NCBI GenBank assembly: GCA_002321895.1
Contig: DCMZ01000003.1
Span: 210,655 to 274,654, forward strand
Reading direction: 5' to 3'
Length of the DNA: 64,000 bases
Source: Bdellovibrionaceae bacterium UBA1609
Lineage (GTDB): Bacteria > Bdellovibrionota > Bdellovibrionia > Bdellovibrionales > UBA1609
Part shown: positions 43,378-53,881 of the stretch, piece after piece
Numbering within the stretch: position 1 is the first letter of the stretch
Layout: every line of letters begins with the position of its first letter
Made by a program: the position numbers and the translations under genes
The notes under the pieces: generated by a model
The model's input: the letters and a program-made list of their open reading frames with translations, nothing else
What the model was told of the DNA's origin: nothing
The model's database searches: none

Positions 43378-44772
43378 ATGAAACACTTAATATTCTCAGT
43401 CGTAGCTGCCATTGTCTTAGGTGCACTACCCGCTTTATCCCAAGGCAACGGCCAGGTTTACATCAGCGTAGGACAGGCCACATCAAAAAAATCTCTGCTT
43501 GCACTTCCCTCGTTTAATTATTTTGGCTCTCAAGCGCAAAAAAGTTCTGCCATCCGCATCGGCTCTGAAATGTATGAAGCGGTAAAAAACGATTTAGATG
43601 TTTCTTCATTGTTTGTGATGATGAAACCCAATGCATTTTTAGAAGACGTCTCATTGGTGGGACTAAAACCCAAACCCAACGACCCCAACGGTTTTAATTT
43701 TAAAAATTGGTCCGCTATTGGTTCTGAGTTTCTTATTCGTGCGGGCTATAAAGTCATCGGAGGAGACGTGGAGCTAGAGGGTTACGTGTACTACGTACCT
43801 CAGGCAAAACTTGTCGTAGGAAGAAACTATAAAGGTCCTAAATCGCAAGCCCGCAGTATCGCTCACCGCTTTGCGAGCGATGTGGTGGAAGCCCTGACTG
43901 GTAAAGGCGCTATGTTCAATTCGAAAGTGGTGTTAACTGCCAACCGAGATGGGAAATATAAAGAGATCTACTCCATGGATTGGGATGGGTTTAACATTCA
44001 AAGACTATCTAACTTTAGAAATTTGAGCATTTCCCCCACCTGGTCCACTGATGGAAAGCGTGTGGCCTATACGAGCTGGGCCTATCATCCTAAAGCCAAA
44101 ACCAGAAATGCGGATTTATTTATCCAGGATGCTCGCCCGGGGGCAAAGCCCGAGTTAGTCTCTTACAAAAAAGGAATTAATTCTGGTGCAGAGTTTCACC
44201 CTAACGGTACCGATCTCTATCTCACCATATCTCGCGAAGGCAATGCTGATATTTATAAAAAGAACCTTAGCTCTGGAACAGTCACCCCCATCACCAATGG
44301 ACCCGCTGGTGCCATGAATGTGGAGCCTGCCATATCACCGGATGGCACTAAAATGGCCTTCTCTTCAGATCGCTCAGGCCGACCTATGTTGTACGTAATG
44401 AATTTAGCTACAAAGAGTGTTCGAAAAGTGACTAAGGCGGGCCACTATAACTCCACTCCTTCCTGGTCTCCGGACGGCAAAAAGCTAGCCTTTGCCGGCT
44501 TTGATAGAAAGAAGAATAATTTCGATATTTTCATTATGGACTGGAACGGGTTTAATTTAGAGCGTCTCACTTCGTCGAAAAAAACCAATGGAAAGTGGGC
44601 GAACAACAAAAGTCCCACTTTTTCTCCCGATGGCAGACATATTATGTTTGTGAGTGATCGTACGGGTAACTATCAGCTATTTCTGGTCAATGCCGATGGC
44701 ACCAATGAGCGGCAGTTAACAAAAGATCGGTTTAACTACGAAAAACCAAAATGGTCTAAAATCTTTGAGTGA
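43378..44772 (+). CDS. tolB: TolB, periplasmic beta-propeller protein
   Basis: A 464-residue protein with a signal peptide (1-21, ending ALSQG), an N-terminal alpha/beta domain and a six-bladed propeller. The blades show WSTDGKRVAYTSW, SPDGTKMAFSSDRSG, WSPDGKKLAFAG and FSPDGRHIMFVSDRTGN. It links TolA and the lipoprotein Pal, which is not in the window. AACAGGAG lies upstream of the ATG. Confidence 0.95.
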   Translation: MKHLIFSVVAAIVLGALPALSQGNGQVYISVGQATSKKSLLALPSFNYFGSQAQKSSAIRIGSEMYEAVKNDLDVSSLFVMMKPNAFLEDVSLVGLKPKPNDPNGFNFKNWSAIGSEFLIRAGYKVIGGDVELEGYVYYVPQAKLVVGRNYKGPKSQARSIAHRFASDVVEALTGKGAMFNSKVVLTANRDGKYKEIYSMDWDGFNIQRLSNFRNLSISPTWSTDGKRVAYTSWAYHPKAKTRNADLFIQDARPGAKPELVSYKKGINSGAEFHPNGTDLYLTISREGNADIYKKNLSSGTVTPITNGPAGAMNVEPAISPDGTKMAFSSDRSGRPMLYVMNLATKSVRKVTKAGHYNSTPSWSPDGKKLAFAGFDRKKNNFDIFIMDWNGFNLERLTSSKKTNGKWANNKSPTFSPDGRHIMFVSDRTGNYQLFLVNADGTNERQLTKDRFNYEKPKWSKIFE

Positions 44773-44775
44773 TCT

Positions 44776-47241
44776 ATGAAATCCTGGCTTGAGTACAGCG
44801 ACAGCGAAAAGGCGGAAGTATCCCAATGGAGTTCTGCCTGCGAACGCTATATGCGCTTTCTCACTGGTGATAAAGCAAACCTTGATCCCTTAAAAGAAAA
44901 ACGTCATCACCGATGGCTAGATGCTGCCTTTGCCACATTTTTTAAAACAGCACCCACCTCCCAAGTGGTACAAAGCTGGAGCCGATCCTCGTTAGAGATT
45001 TTAACAGAAGCTTTTAATGAGGTGGGACTCAATGAAGAGCCCGTGGCAGTTTTTGCTCTTGGGAAATTAGGTTCCTTGGAGCTGAATCTATCTTCCGATG
45101 TAGACTTAATTTGGGTGTCCGACAAACCGGCTGGCCCAGCCATTAATAAAAAAATTCAAAAACTCAATCAAAGGCTTTCACTGAACAATGAGTTCGGCTT
45201 TTGCTTTCGGCTAGATTATGATTTGAGACCCGGTGGTCGATTTGGCCCCTTAGTCACCAGCCTCTCCCAAATGGTGGATTACTATTGGTCGCAAGGGGCC
45301 ACTTGGGAACGCATTGCTTTAATTCGTTTGCTACCAGTAACCGGCGATCAACATGTTATCGATGAAACTCTAGCCCTCACCCATCGATTTGTGTTTAGAA
45401 AGTATGCCGATTACAATTTACTGGAAAGCCTACAAAGCCAGAGGTCTAAAATTCGTGATTACTATGGCTATGATCCAGAAAAACGCGACCAAACCATAAA
45501 CCTAAAACTGGATCCCGGCGGCATTCGAGATATCGAATTATTTTTGCATGTTCATCTTATTTTACATGGAGGTCGAGAGCCTCACCTTATATCTGCTGCC
45601 ACAGAAACCATTGCTAGCAATCTTGAGACCAGTAAACTTATTGCTGAAGCTACAAAGAAGACTTTAACAGAGACCTACTGGAAACTGAGACATATTGAGA
45701 ATTTGGTTCAGCTGGAAAACGATCGTCAAACTCACGTGATTGATAAAACCAATCGGACCTCCCTAGAGAAACAAGATGTAGAGATAAATGGGATTTTGAG
45801 TTTATTCGACCAAGTCAATGCAGTGGTCTCGACACTTCTTGGAGAGATCACCAGTATAGATCAAAGCCTACCTGAACCGGAAGAAAAGCAAATCGAACTA
45901 CTTTCCGAGTTGGGCTTTTCCGAAAAGGCGCAAAAAGAGATTTGGCCTAAGCTCATAGGCATGCAAGCCCAGTCTGCAGACCCCATTCGAGATGAGAGCT
46001 ATCGGAAGCAGGTATTGTTCCGGTATTTACATCACCTCGCTGAAAACTCCCAAAAAGAGCACTCGCACGGTAAGGATATGGCTCTTAACTTATTTGCCGA
46101 ATTTCTTAGAAACATTCGTGCCAAGGCCAGCTTTTTTGCTTTCCTGTTAAAGCAAGATAAGCTTCTTAAAGATTTGGCATTTCTGTTTTCACGCTCTCCC
46201 TATTTAGGACAGCTGGTTGCCTCCCGGCCAGAAATTCTAGACAGCTACGTGTTTAAAAATACTTCCGAACTCAGCTTAGACGAAAACATCGCCTATGACC
46301 AAATGGCGGAAACTAAACAACTTACGGAACTCATTCACTGCCAAGATTTTTTGCTCAATCAAGACGTTGCGTCTTTCAACAAAAAAACCAGTCAGCTTGC
46401 GGAGAGCATCACCAAACATTTGCGAACTCTTTTAGGACAGAAATTTGAGCAAGATGGACTCAGCATCCTATGTTTGGGGAAATGGGGTGGTCGAGAGTTG
46501 GGTATACACTCGGATTTAGATTTTATTTTTGTCACAGAAGACTCCCCTACCCCATCACAAATGAAGTTCGCACGAAGATTTATAGCTCGCCTCACCGACG
46601 TCCAAAGAGGAGGTCGACTCTATTCAGTAGATCTTCGACTTCGACCCTCAGGTCAATCTGGCCCTTTGATTACCTCTAAAAGTAAGCTACTCAAATTCCT
46701 ATCGGAACAGGCTCCGGCATGGCTCAGACAGTCTTATCTGCGGGCAAGAGATTTAGATGGTCAGGACTATACACAAGACCTCTTAAAGACGGCCGTCGCT
46801 AAAGATTTGACGGATGCAGAGATCATTGAACTTAAGGACATTTTAAATAAGTTGTTAAAAGCGCAGAGAGATCGAGGTGTGGATTTTAAATACAATCCCG
46901 GCGGACTGTTACAATGTGAGTTCGTCACCCAACACTGCTTTCTGAAAAACCAATGGCTACCCCTCTCCGCGAACACTGTAGAACAAATGGAGCAGCTTGC
47001 CTCTCTCACTCAAAATTCCGCATGGAACGACATGAAAGACCACTACCTAGCCCTCCGAAAATGGGAGCAACTGACCCAGCTGTTTGGCCAACGATCTCAA
47101 TCCTTTTTAGAGTGGAACAGCGACACTTTTCAACGTTTGGCTGAGGCTAAAGCCCTAAGCTCAGAGCAGTTAACAAACACATTGCAAGAAGGCCTTCATC
47201 GAGGTCAAGGTTTGTGTGATCAACTTGACCCCCTAAAATAG
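44776..47241 (+). CDS. glnE: Glutamine synthetase adenylyltransferase/deadenylase (GlnE-like)
   Basis: An 821-residue protein with two nucleotidyltransferase domains, the GlnE signature. The first, deadenylating, has ALGKLGSLELNLSSDVDLIW at about 95-114. The second, adenylating, has LGKWGGRELGIHSDLDFIF at about 566-584. Helical PII-sensing regions lie between and after. It is shorter than E. coli GlnE (946), mostly at the termini. It tunes glutamine synthetase to nitrogen status. It starts 3 bases after tolB, an unexpected operon partner, so Tol and GlnE levels may be linked. No glnA or glnB is nearby. Confidence 0.92.
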   Translation: MKSWLEYSDSEKAEVSQWSSACERYMRFLTGDKANLDPLKEKRHHRWLDAAFATFFKTAPTSQVVQSWSRSSLEILTEAFNEVGLNEEPVAVFALGKLGSLELNLSSDVDLIWVSDKPAGPAINKKIQKLNQRLSLNNEFGFCFRLDYDLRPGGRFGPLVTSLSQMVDYYWSQGATWERIALIRLLPVTGDQHVIDETLALTHRFVFRKYADYNLLESLQSQRSKIRDYYGYDPEKRDQTINLKLDPGGIRDIELFLHVHLILHGGREPHLISAATETIASNLETSKLIAEATKKTLTETYWKLRHIENLVQLENDRQTHVIDKTNRTSLEKQDVEINGILSLFDQVNAVVSTLLGEITSIDQSLPEPEEKQIELLSELGFSEKAQKEIWPKLIGMQAQSADPIRDESYRKQVLFRYLHHLAENSQKEHSHGKDMALNLFAEFLRNIRAKASFFAFLLKQDKLLKDLAFLFSRSPYLGQLVASRPEILDSYVFKNTSELSLDENIAYDQMAETKQLTELIHCQDFLLNQDVASFNKKTSQLAESITKHLRTLLGQKFEQDGLSILCLGKWGGRELGIHSDLDFIFVTEDSPTPSQMKFARRFIARLTDVQRGGRLYSVDLRLRPSGQSGPLITSKSKLLKFLSEQAPAWLRQSYLRARDLDGQDYTQDLLKTAVAKDLTDAEIIELKDILNKLLKAQRDRGVDFKYNPGGLLQCEFVTQHCFLKNQWLPLSANTVEQMEQLASLTQNSAWNDMKDHYLALRKWEQLTQLFGQRSQSFLEWNSDTFQRLAEAKALSSEQLTNTLQEGLHRGQGLCDQLDPLK

Positions 47242-47316
47242 GTAAGATACCGTTTTGTATAGGTATTTCTTCGATTAAACCACACTACAAATGAGAACCA
47301 ACGGATTGGGGCCATT

Positions 47317-48105
47317 ATGAAAAATATCATACTTATCATCTCACTCACCCTTGGATTTCTAATACCTCTAACTCATCCGACATGGGCGCAAGACGGTTCC
47401 GCTACACAAACTCCTGCTGTGGAAAATAAAGCTACGGATACGGCTAACACTCCTAGCGATCCAACTCCTGCAGAGAAAGTGGCGCCGGAGACTAAAAAAG
47501 GTCAGCCAGACTATTTGCTCACCCCAAGAAAACAAAAGAAGAACAAAAATTGGGAAGAGAATCTGTTTGTAGGCATTAAAAGACTTTATGCGGTTTTACA
47601 TATAAAAGTGGGCGATAAAAAACTACCCGATGTAAAAATCCGATTGTTTCATACGGCGGCTCCAGAAACAGTAACTAACTTTGTTGGACTCTCCGAAGGA
47701 CTAAAAACATGGTTTAAAAATGGTCGTTCCATGATCAATGTTCCCCTATACAAAGACCTTAAATTTCACCGAGTCATTCGAGGGTTTATGATTCAGACCG
47801 GAGACCCCGCCGGCGATGGTACTGGTGGACCAGGCTACCAGTTTAAAGATGAGTTTTCCTCCTCATTGAGACACGACCGCAAGGGATTGGTCTCAATGGC
47901 CAACGCAGGTCCTGGCACCAACGGAAGTCAGTTTTTTATTACCGTAGATAAAGCCAGACACCTGGACGACAGACATACTATTTTTGGTGAAGTGGTGAGC
48001 GGCTACAAAACCGTGGAGAAGATCAGCAAAGTCCGCACCGACCGGTTAGATAGACCTCGCAAAGATGTGATTTTAGAAAAAATAACGATCATTCGAGAGA
48101 AGTAG
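47317..48105 (+). CDS. Exported cyclophilin-type peptidyl-prolyl isomerase
   Basis: A 262-residue protein. Signal peptide (1-24, ending TWAQDG), a Thr/Pro/Glu-rich linker (about 28-75), then a cyclophilin domain (about 90-262). The core FHRVIRGFMIQTGDPAGDGT and NGSQFFIT contain the catalytic Arg and Phe/Gln residues, and LDDRHTIFGEVV is typical of the family's end. It probably speeds proline-limited folding of envelope proteins. It lies 75 bases after glnE. Confidence 0.92.
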   Translation: MKNIILIISLTLGFLIPLTHPTWAQDGSATQTPAVENKATDTANTPSDPTPAEKVAPETKKGQPDYLLTPRKQKKNKNWEENLFVGIKRLYAVLHIKVGDKKLPDVKIRLFHTAAPETVTNFVGLSEGLKTWFKNGRSMINVPLYKDLKFHRVIRGFMIQTGDPAGDGTGGPGYQFKDEFSSSLRHDRKGLVSMANAGPGTNGSQFFITVDKARHLDDRHTIFGEVVSGYKTVEKISKVRTDRLDRPRKDVILEKITIIREK

Positions 48106-48154
48106 TTCAAAGCTCTACACTGAATCAGAAGTCTGATGATCATCCATTATGAGT

Positions 48155-48188
48155 AAAAAAAAACCGCAAATCCAAGGGATTCGCGGTT
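48155..48188 (-). terminator. Terminator between convergent genes, strongest on the minus strand
   Basis: AAACCGC-A-AATCC and GGATT-C-GCGGTTT form an interrupted 12-bp stem. On the minus strand it is followed by nine T, ending the 48267-49022 gene. The + strand has four T, so it may also serve the cyclophilin gene. Confidence 0.85.
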
Positions 48189-48266
48189 TTACCAGTGATT
48201 TAAATTTACAAATCAGAGGCGCATCTCAAGCATGGCTGAGCCACACCCAGTTAACCTTAAACTCTA

Positions 48267-49022
48267 TTAAGCGCAAAGCTTTTTAAGGTTACGTACAAAT
48301 TCTTTAACAAGTGCATCAAGACCCTGTTCTTTGATCTGAGCATCTGTGAAAAGAGTTTCAGCAGCTGCACGAGTGGCCGCTTCCAAAATTCCATCAACAG
48401 GATCCGTACCGATTTCGTTTCTTACCGCATTGATGAACTCTCTTAACTTAGGAAGATCTTCCTGAGCACCACGAGTCATTTCAGCTGTGTGGAAAGTTAA
48501 AAGTCTTAATACACGAGCGTGATCTTCAATGGCTTTGTCAGATAATTTTGAGTTTTTATTTGTAGCGTTTTTGCTGGCAGAAATAATATTCATAATTTCA
48601 AGAGCTACAGCTTCAGCAAATTCTGCTGTTTGTTCTTTTTCAGAGTTTCCTTTAGCTTCTTCTTTAGCTTCATCTAATTTTTCAAAAGATTCTTTAAGTG
48701 CAGATTCAACCGTTTGAGTGTTATCGCGCGCACTATTTTTTCCATAGATACCTGTTAGATAGGCATCAAAACTTTTAGAAAAAACACCATCTTCTAGTCT
48801 TTCGATGTTGATTTCTCCACGAGCTACTGAAGTAGCAATACTTTCTTTTACAGAAGTCTCTAGGGCTTCTTTACCAGCAATTTGAGCGGCATCGTATTTC
48901 GCCTCAATACGCTCTCTGGCATGTTCCACTTTTTCTGGTCTTACTTCTGTTCTTGTTTTTGCAGCGAATGCTGGAGCACCTACAAACGACGCAAGTACGA
49001 CAGCTGATAGTAATGATTTCAT
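48267..49022 (-). CDS. Secreted helical protein, unknown function
   Basis: A 251-residue protein with a textbook signal peptide (MKSLLSAVVLASFVGAPAFA, cleavage after AFA). The mature part is almost entirely charged amphipathic helix rich in Ala, Glu and Lys, with one Cys near the C-terminus (KKLCA). TCCTCC complement (GGAGGAT) lies just upstream of the ATG. No family recognised. Repeated ACATCTGAT (49076-49084 and 49090-49098) lies in its promoter region. Confidence 0.75.
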   Translation of the reverse strand: MKSLLSAVVLASFVGAPAFAAKTRTEVRPEKVEHARERIEAKYDAAQIAGKEALETSVKESIATSVARGEINIERLEDGVFSKSFDAYLTGIYGKNSARDNTQTVESALKESFEKLDEAKEEAKGNSEKEQTAEFAEAVALEIMNIISASKNATNKNSKLSDKAIEDHARVLRLLTFHTAEMTRGAQEDLPKLREFINAVRNEIGTDPVDGILEAATRAAAETLFTDAQIKEQGLDALVKEFVRNLKKLCA

Positions 49023-49157
49023 CTATATCCTCCTAAGATTGTACATTTTTCACTGGTGTTTAAAAAGACCGGCTCACATCTGATCAGTTACATCTGATAA
49101 GCTATTTCTCCGTGTCCTTTAAACAGCTATTTTTAAAGCAAATTAAATGCCACCCTC

Positions 49158-52100
49158 TCACTGAATCCCTAAACGTTCTGAGTAGTTAAGGTCCTCAATG
49201 AGGTTTATGTGGCCAGAGAACTCTGTAAGGCCGTTGAGAGCGTTTTGTAGGCTCTGCTTAAGGGCCTCATGTTGCATCTCATTCACCCAAATCTCAGGGA
49301 GTTCACTGTCAAACTTAAAGCTATTAGGGCTCACTTCTGTCACCTTGTCTTCTGAATCCTCTGCAGACCTTATAGCCTCCAACCACTTGTCTTGGCCTTC
49401 TAAGGGGGCCTCTTCCACTTCCGCAGCGGCCGCAGCCACTTGCTCGGAAGGCGACCCTTCCACGGCCTCAGTTGTTAGAGCTTCCACCTCTTCTTTTAAG
49501 GCTTCCACTTGCTCCTCCGGAAGGTCCTTTTCGATATTGAGAATTTTAGAGCACTGCTCACCCAATTGAGCCGACAACTCGGACTGACCCAAATCAATCA
49601 TGAGTCTTTGTAGTAACATTAATAATTCATAGGAGTTTTGCTTAAATGCCGCTTTGTCCGATTTGGACTCAAACTTTGCGGCCATCTCCATTTTCTCTTC
49701 GAAGCGACCTTGCATTTCAGACAAGTAGTCTCTCACCTGCTGCCGCTGTTTTTCCATATCCAAGTCACTCACTACAATCGTAGAAAGGTCGAATTTATCC
49801 AACTCCTGTTGAATGTATTCTGGGTAGCCCACTTGCATTCCTATGAGAATCATTTTGAACTCTGGTGCTAAATCCTTTTCCATTTCTTCAAAGGCAGGAT
49901 CATCTGTTAAAAAAGCCTTAAATATTTTTAGACCCTCTTCTGTGATTTCCAATCCTTCATCTTCAAAAGACTTCGCAAACTCATTTATAAAATCATCCAC
50001 CTTCTCCACACGCAGCTTTTCAAAGGCTCGACGCTTTTGAATGCGTTCTACCGATATGGCTCCAATGAGTAGCTCGGGAAGAATTTCATTAAAGTAAAAG
50101 TCTAACTCTAGACGTAGAGAACTGATCGCGCCAATTTCATCCATGCGAATATGTCTGTAAGCCCAGCCCGTCAAACCACCAACGTCTACGATTTCTCGTA
50201 AATCTTCTAATGGAGGAAACAACTGTCCGGTGCGGTAGTGAAGACGACCATACAGGGCAGGCTTAATGGAGTACTCCACCAAATCCAGGTACTGATCATG
50301 AGCATGTCGAAACAGCTGATCCGAGTAAGGCTTCACATGGTTGTTCCAAAAGATATCAAATTCATTGTTGCCCGCACGGAAAACATGCCCTCCTAAATTC
50401 TCAGCCACAAGATCCACAAAGTTTCTGTAGGATTTGTCACCAACCATCCACTCGCCCGCAAAAGGATTCATTAGACGGTTATATTTATTATTAGAAAGAG
50501 CGTTGTTGCCTGTAGATTCTTTTGCCACATCCACATTAGCCATCCCGTAACCTTGATTACAAATTCCCGCTTGGTCTAACAACCGAGGAGGATCGAAACC
50601 AAAGGCAAACCCAGTTATAGATTTAAGAAATGATGACTTACTTACCACATAGTCAGAACACTCTGGAAAATCACCAAAAAATTCATAACTCCATTTGGCA
50701 GCACTTTGCATATAGGTGTTTGGACTCTTGAGCCAATTTTCAAAATAAGTTCCGCCAAATCGATCGTCATCAATGCGCGCGGTTGTTAGAGATTCACATC
50801 GTCGCTGTCCCGCTTCTTCCAAGTTGTTTGATGTACAAGCTCTACGGAATGGGCGCAAATCTGGAGGCAACAGCGGGCTTTCGGCGCGTGCCGCTGCATA
50901 GCGATCACACACAGCCTGTCCCGCTTTTTCGTAGTCACCGGAATTGCACACCGCCACTTGATCTGTAATCAAAGTCTTACATTGTGCTAGGTCGTCCTTC
51001 ATTTTTTTAACAAGAGCTGTCTGGGTGTTATAAAAAGCCATGTTTCCCGAGTCAGCAAACGGATCCGGCCCACAGGCCATTTGACCTAACATGTATTCCC
51101 CATAATGGCGGGTTCTTAAATTACCCACTGTTTTTTCGCTGGTCTCATCGGAAGCCAGTCGCGTGGAATACATGTGCAATGCCAAGCTATCAAAATAGTC
51201 CTGGCCTCTAAACGTAGGAGCACCGAGGCGTTCATAGGTGTATTGAAAGAGACAGTACAAACCACCCAATGCTTGCTGCTGGCAAAGGTCATTCATACCC
51301 TGATCGGCTCTCACGGCTTGAGCCAACTTCTGGATGCCTCTATCCCATTCCTTATGCAGACGTAGCCAATATCTATTGAGAGCTTGCGCATCAGTCATGT
51401 CCACTTGATCCCTTTGTGGATTATAATCCTTAAAGAGAGCCAAATATTCATCCACCTTATTGATAAACTCCACCAGGGCCGGGTCCGCGGAATCTAAAAC
51501 TTCGTAGCTTTCAATTCCTACGGAAGCCATTAAATCAGCCATACCGGCTCTTGCACGTCCCCAGAGACTTTCCGTACGCTTGGCCACTAAAGGAAGTAGT
51601 TGTGTCTTGGTATCCACAAGGAGCTGCCTCGCAATCATAACAGTATCCATGCGAGCCTTATTGATTTCCTGCTCGCTCATACCTTCTAGGTCTTTCACTT
51701 TATAAACCAGTTGAAAGCGACCACTGTCATCCGGATTTGCATTGGCCTCTAAAGGCTTTACTTGGGAGAAGAATTCCAAGCTATCATTAGACTTGTTAAA
51801 TATTTCCGGATATTTTTCCTTTTCCGCCAGCTTTTGCAAAAAATCTCTATAAACGGTTTCTGCGCCCACTAAACGTTGATCTAAACTCATCAAGTGCATC
51901 TTCCAATTGGAAAGACCCATGTTGCCCTCTTCCAATAAGAAATTACGGTATTGAGTTTGAAATTTACCGTATCTATAAAGGCTCTCTTTTAAAGCCCCAT
52001 TGTATTGGGCAAAGCTCGGGCCGGCACTACTGCGACTACGGTTTCTTCTATCCATAATCATTGAGCGCGCATCGAACCCATGCGCCCGCGCTTGCTCCAT

Positions 52101-53867
52101 TTGCTCAATCAATTGATCTTCTTGACTGTCAACAAACTCCGAATGGGATTCACTCATTCCCATTTCATAGGCGGGCATAAAGATTTCGTTCCAAAATAAG
52201 AAGTTATAAAAGTGAGGCACAGTGATTAGGGCAAAGGTCATCGCCGGATGAGCTCGCGCCAATCCCTTAAGACCATTCACTGCCGCATCAACACCTTTAC
52301 CAATGACGGCCGCCGTAGAAAAGGGAATCCGAACCATACTGGCTACGGGGCTTGCAACCCCCTTCACAGTATAGAATCCATTAACAGCAATACGCTGAAT
52401 ACCCGGATTAGAAATCTGGCTCGTTTTTTCTATAACTTTGTTGTCTACAGCATTTAGTAAAGTATTTGCAGAAGCCGCGGCTTTTTCAGCAACCCCGGCC
52501 ACTTGTGCTCTTGTGCCTCGAACCAACCGTCTAAATTGTCCGGTCATGTTAAGCTTACCCGGCGGCATCATCGGTTTTGGTCGGGCAAAGATATCTTGAC
52601 CCACGTTATAGGCAAAAGTGATCCCACGCTGAAGGTTGGCAGAAAAGTAAGCGGCAGGAATCAATTGATAGGAGGCTGTCGTTAACCAACGCTCATAAAT
52701 TTTTCCGGTTTTATATTCAAAATAAGCATCATCGCACTTTTCCAGCTTAATACGGTCCTCAAGATTATTGGGATCCAGATCCATAATTTTTGTGATGGTA
52801 CAATCATAGGCCATAAATGCCGTATCTGTAACCACACTGGCTCCCACGGAAGCCACCATCATGGAAAAGTAATTGTTGCGAAACACCTTAAACATACTAT
52901 TGAGCGTACGTTGTGACATAAACCGAGGGTTATTCGCTTTTATATAACTTGAAGCTTTTACGTATTGATTGTTAATCCAAATACCATAGAGAGTATTGAT
53001 TCCAATGAACGAGGCAAAGTGGGCCGCACCTTTGGGCTCCGTAAAAGACATTTCAAATTCAGATTGTATGAATCGTGGATCCAATACCGGCTTAATTTTA
53101 TTTAAGTACTCCAGCGCCAATGGATCGCCCAGTAATACATAGTTTTGAAAGATCTCTGAGGCAAAAGTATGACCGAGCATTTGCGCCGTGGTGTCGTCCG
53201 GATTGGCCTCCACATACTTCACCATTTCATCCACTTTATCTTCGAACTTTTCATCCAGGTTGGCTCCACCCAAGCGATGTAATGTTCCTTGAACGGCATT
53301 TCCGGCAAAGTAGAAACCCAAAGTATCTAACACAAAACGTTTTGCGATCATCCCACCGGCTTTGCGGTAAGATTGAATTTCTTGGCGAAGTTCACTGGGT
53401 TTAGGCCCTTGAGGCAGCTCTACATCCCGCCACCGGCCACGGCCATCGGGTCCACTTTCAGCATACCGACGATAGATTTTGCCATCGGGCCCCACTACAT
53501 CTTTAAAGGCCACATTTAAATGCTTACTGGTGCCTGGAAGCTTAATGGAGTCTAACTTCATATTCCGAGATGTAAACGGTCGATCCGTTACAGGCTTGGC
53601 TCCACCTTGATACCAAAGTGGGCTGTCATTGGTTAACGGTTTACCATTAATTATGACTTGGCGAACATGGTTGTTCTTTAGAGGGCGTTGCCCAGATCGA
53701 GACGGAATTTTGCCTTTTTGAGATCTTTCATAGAGATCTCGGTTAGACATATAAATCTTTTGATAATTTTTATTATAACCAAACTGAGGTGATTTTACGG
53801 CCGACCACGCCACGGGCATCTGTAAGAATACCGCCACAGAGAGGAAAATTTTAAACCATTTTTTCAT
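49158..53867 (-). CDS. Giant exported protein of unknown function downstream of motAB
   Basis: A 1569-residue protein from ATG 53867, with GGGAGGAATT upstream. Signal peptide (2-23, ending AWSA). Two or three further hydrophobic segments are visible (FSMMVASVGASVVTDTAFMA, and AHPAMTFALITVPHFYNFLF near 540). The remainder is soluble, with many Cys and aromatic residues in the middle third. An Ala/Glu-rich acidic stretch (VEALKEEVEALTTEAVEG and after) lies close to the C-terminus. No enzymatic motif or repeat recognised. It begins 14 bases after the stop of the 657-residue exported protein gene, so they form one unit. Probably a structural envelope component; function unknown. Confidence 0.75.
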   Translation of the reverse strand: MKKWFKIFLSVAVFLQMPVAWSAVKSPQFGYNKNYQKIYMSNRDLYERSQKGKIPSRSGQRPLKNNHVRQVIINGKPLTNDSPLWYQGGAKPVTDRPFTSRNMKLDSIKLPGTSKHLNVAFKDVVGPDGKIYRRYAESGPDGRGRWRDVELPQGPKPSELRQEIQSYRKAGGMIAKRFVLDTLGFYFAGNAVQGTLHRLGGANLDEKFEDKVDEMVKYVEANPDDTTAQMLGHTFASEIFQNYVLLGDPLALEYLNKIKPVLDPRFIQSEFEMSFTEPKGAAHFASFIGINTLYGIWINNQYVKASSYIKANNPRFMSQRTLNSMFKVFRNNYFSMMVASVGASVVTDTAFMAYDCTITKIMDLDPNNLEDRIKLEKCDDAYFEYKTGKIYERWLTTASYQLIPAAYFSANLQRGITFAYNVGQDIFARPKPMMPPGKLNMTGQFRRLVRGTRAQVAGVAEKAAASANTLLNAVDNKVIEKTSQISNPGIQRIAVNGFYTVKGVASPVASMVRIPFSTAAVIGKGVDAAVNGLKGLARAHPAMTFALITVPHFYNFLFWNEIFMPAYEMGMSESHSEFVDSQEDQLIEQMEQARAHGFDARSMIMDRRNRSRSSAGPSFAQYNGALKESLYRYGKFQTQYRNFLLEEGNMGLSNWKMHLMSLDQRLVGAETVYRDFLQKLAEKEKYPEIFNKSNDSLEFFSQVKPLEANANPDDSGRFQLVYKVKDLEGMSEQEINKARMDTVMIARQLLVDTKTQLLPLVAKRTESLWGRARAGMADLMASVGIESYEVLDSADPALVEFINKVDEYLALFKDYNPQRDQVDMTDAQALNRYWLRLHKEWDRGIQKLAQAVRADQGMNDLCQQQALGGLYCLFQYTYERLGAPTFRGQDYFDSLALHMYSTRLASDETSEKTVGNLRTRHYGEYMLGQMACGPDPFADSGNMAFYNTQTALVKKMKDDLAQCKTLITDQVAVCNSGDYEKAGQAVCDRYAAARAESPLLPPDLRPFRRACTSNNLEEAGQRRCESLTTARIDDDRFGGTYFENWLKSPNTYMQSAAKWSYEFFGDFPECSDYVVSKSSFLKSITGFAFGFDPPRLLDQAGICNQGYGMANVDVAKESTGNNALSNNKYNRLMNPFAGEWMVGDKSYRNFVDLVAENLGGHVFRAGNNEFDIFWNNHVKPYSDQLFRHAHDQYLDLVEYSIKPALYGRLHYRTGQLFPPLEDLREIVDVGGLTGWAYRHIRMDEIGAISSLRLELDFYFNEILPELLIGAISVERIQKRRAFEKLRVEKVDDFINEFAKSFEDEGLEITEEGLKIFKAFLTDDPAFEEMEKDLAPEFKMILIGMQVGYPEYIQQELDKFDLSTIVVSDLDMEKQRQQVRDYLSEMQGRFEEKMEMAAKFESKSDKAAFKQNSYELLMLLQRLMIDLGQSELSAQLGEQCSKILNIEKDLPEEQVEALKEEVEALTTEAVEGSPSEQVAAAAAEVEEAPLEGQDKWLEAIRSAEDSEDKVTEVSPNSFKFDSELPEIWVNEMQHEALKQSLQNALNGLTEFSGHINLIEDLNYSERLGIQ

Positions 53868-53881
53868 TTGAATTCCTCCCA

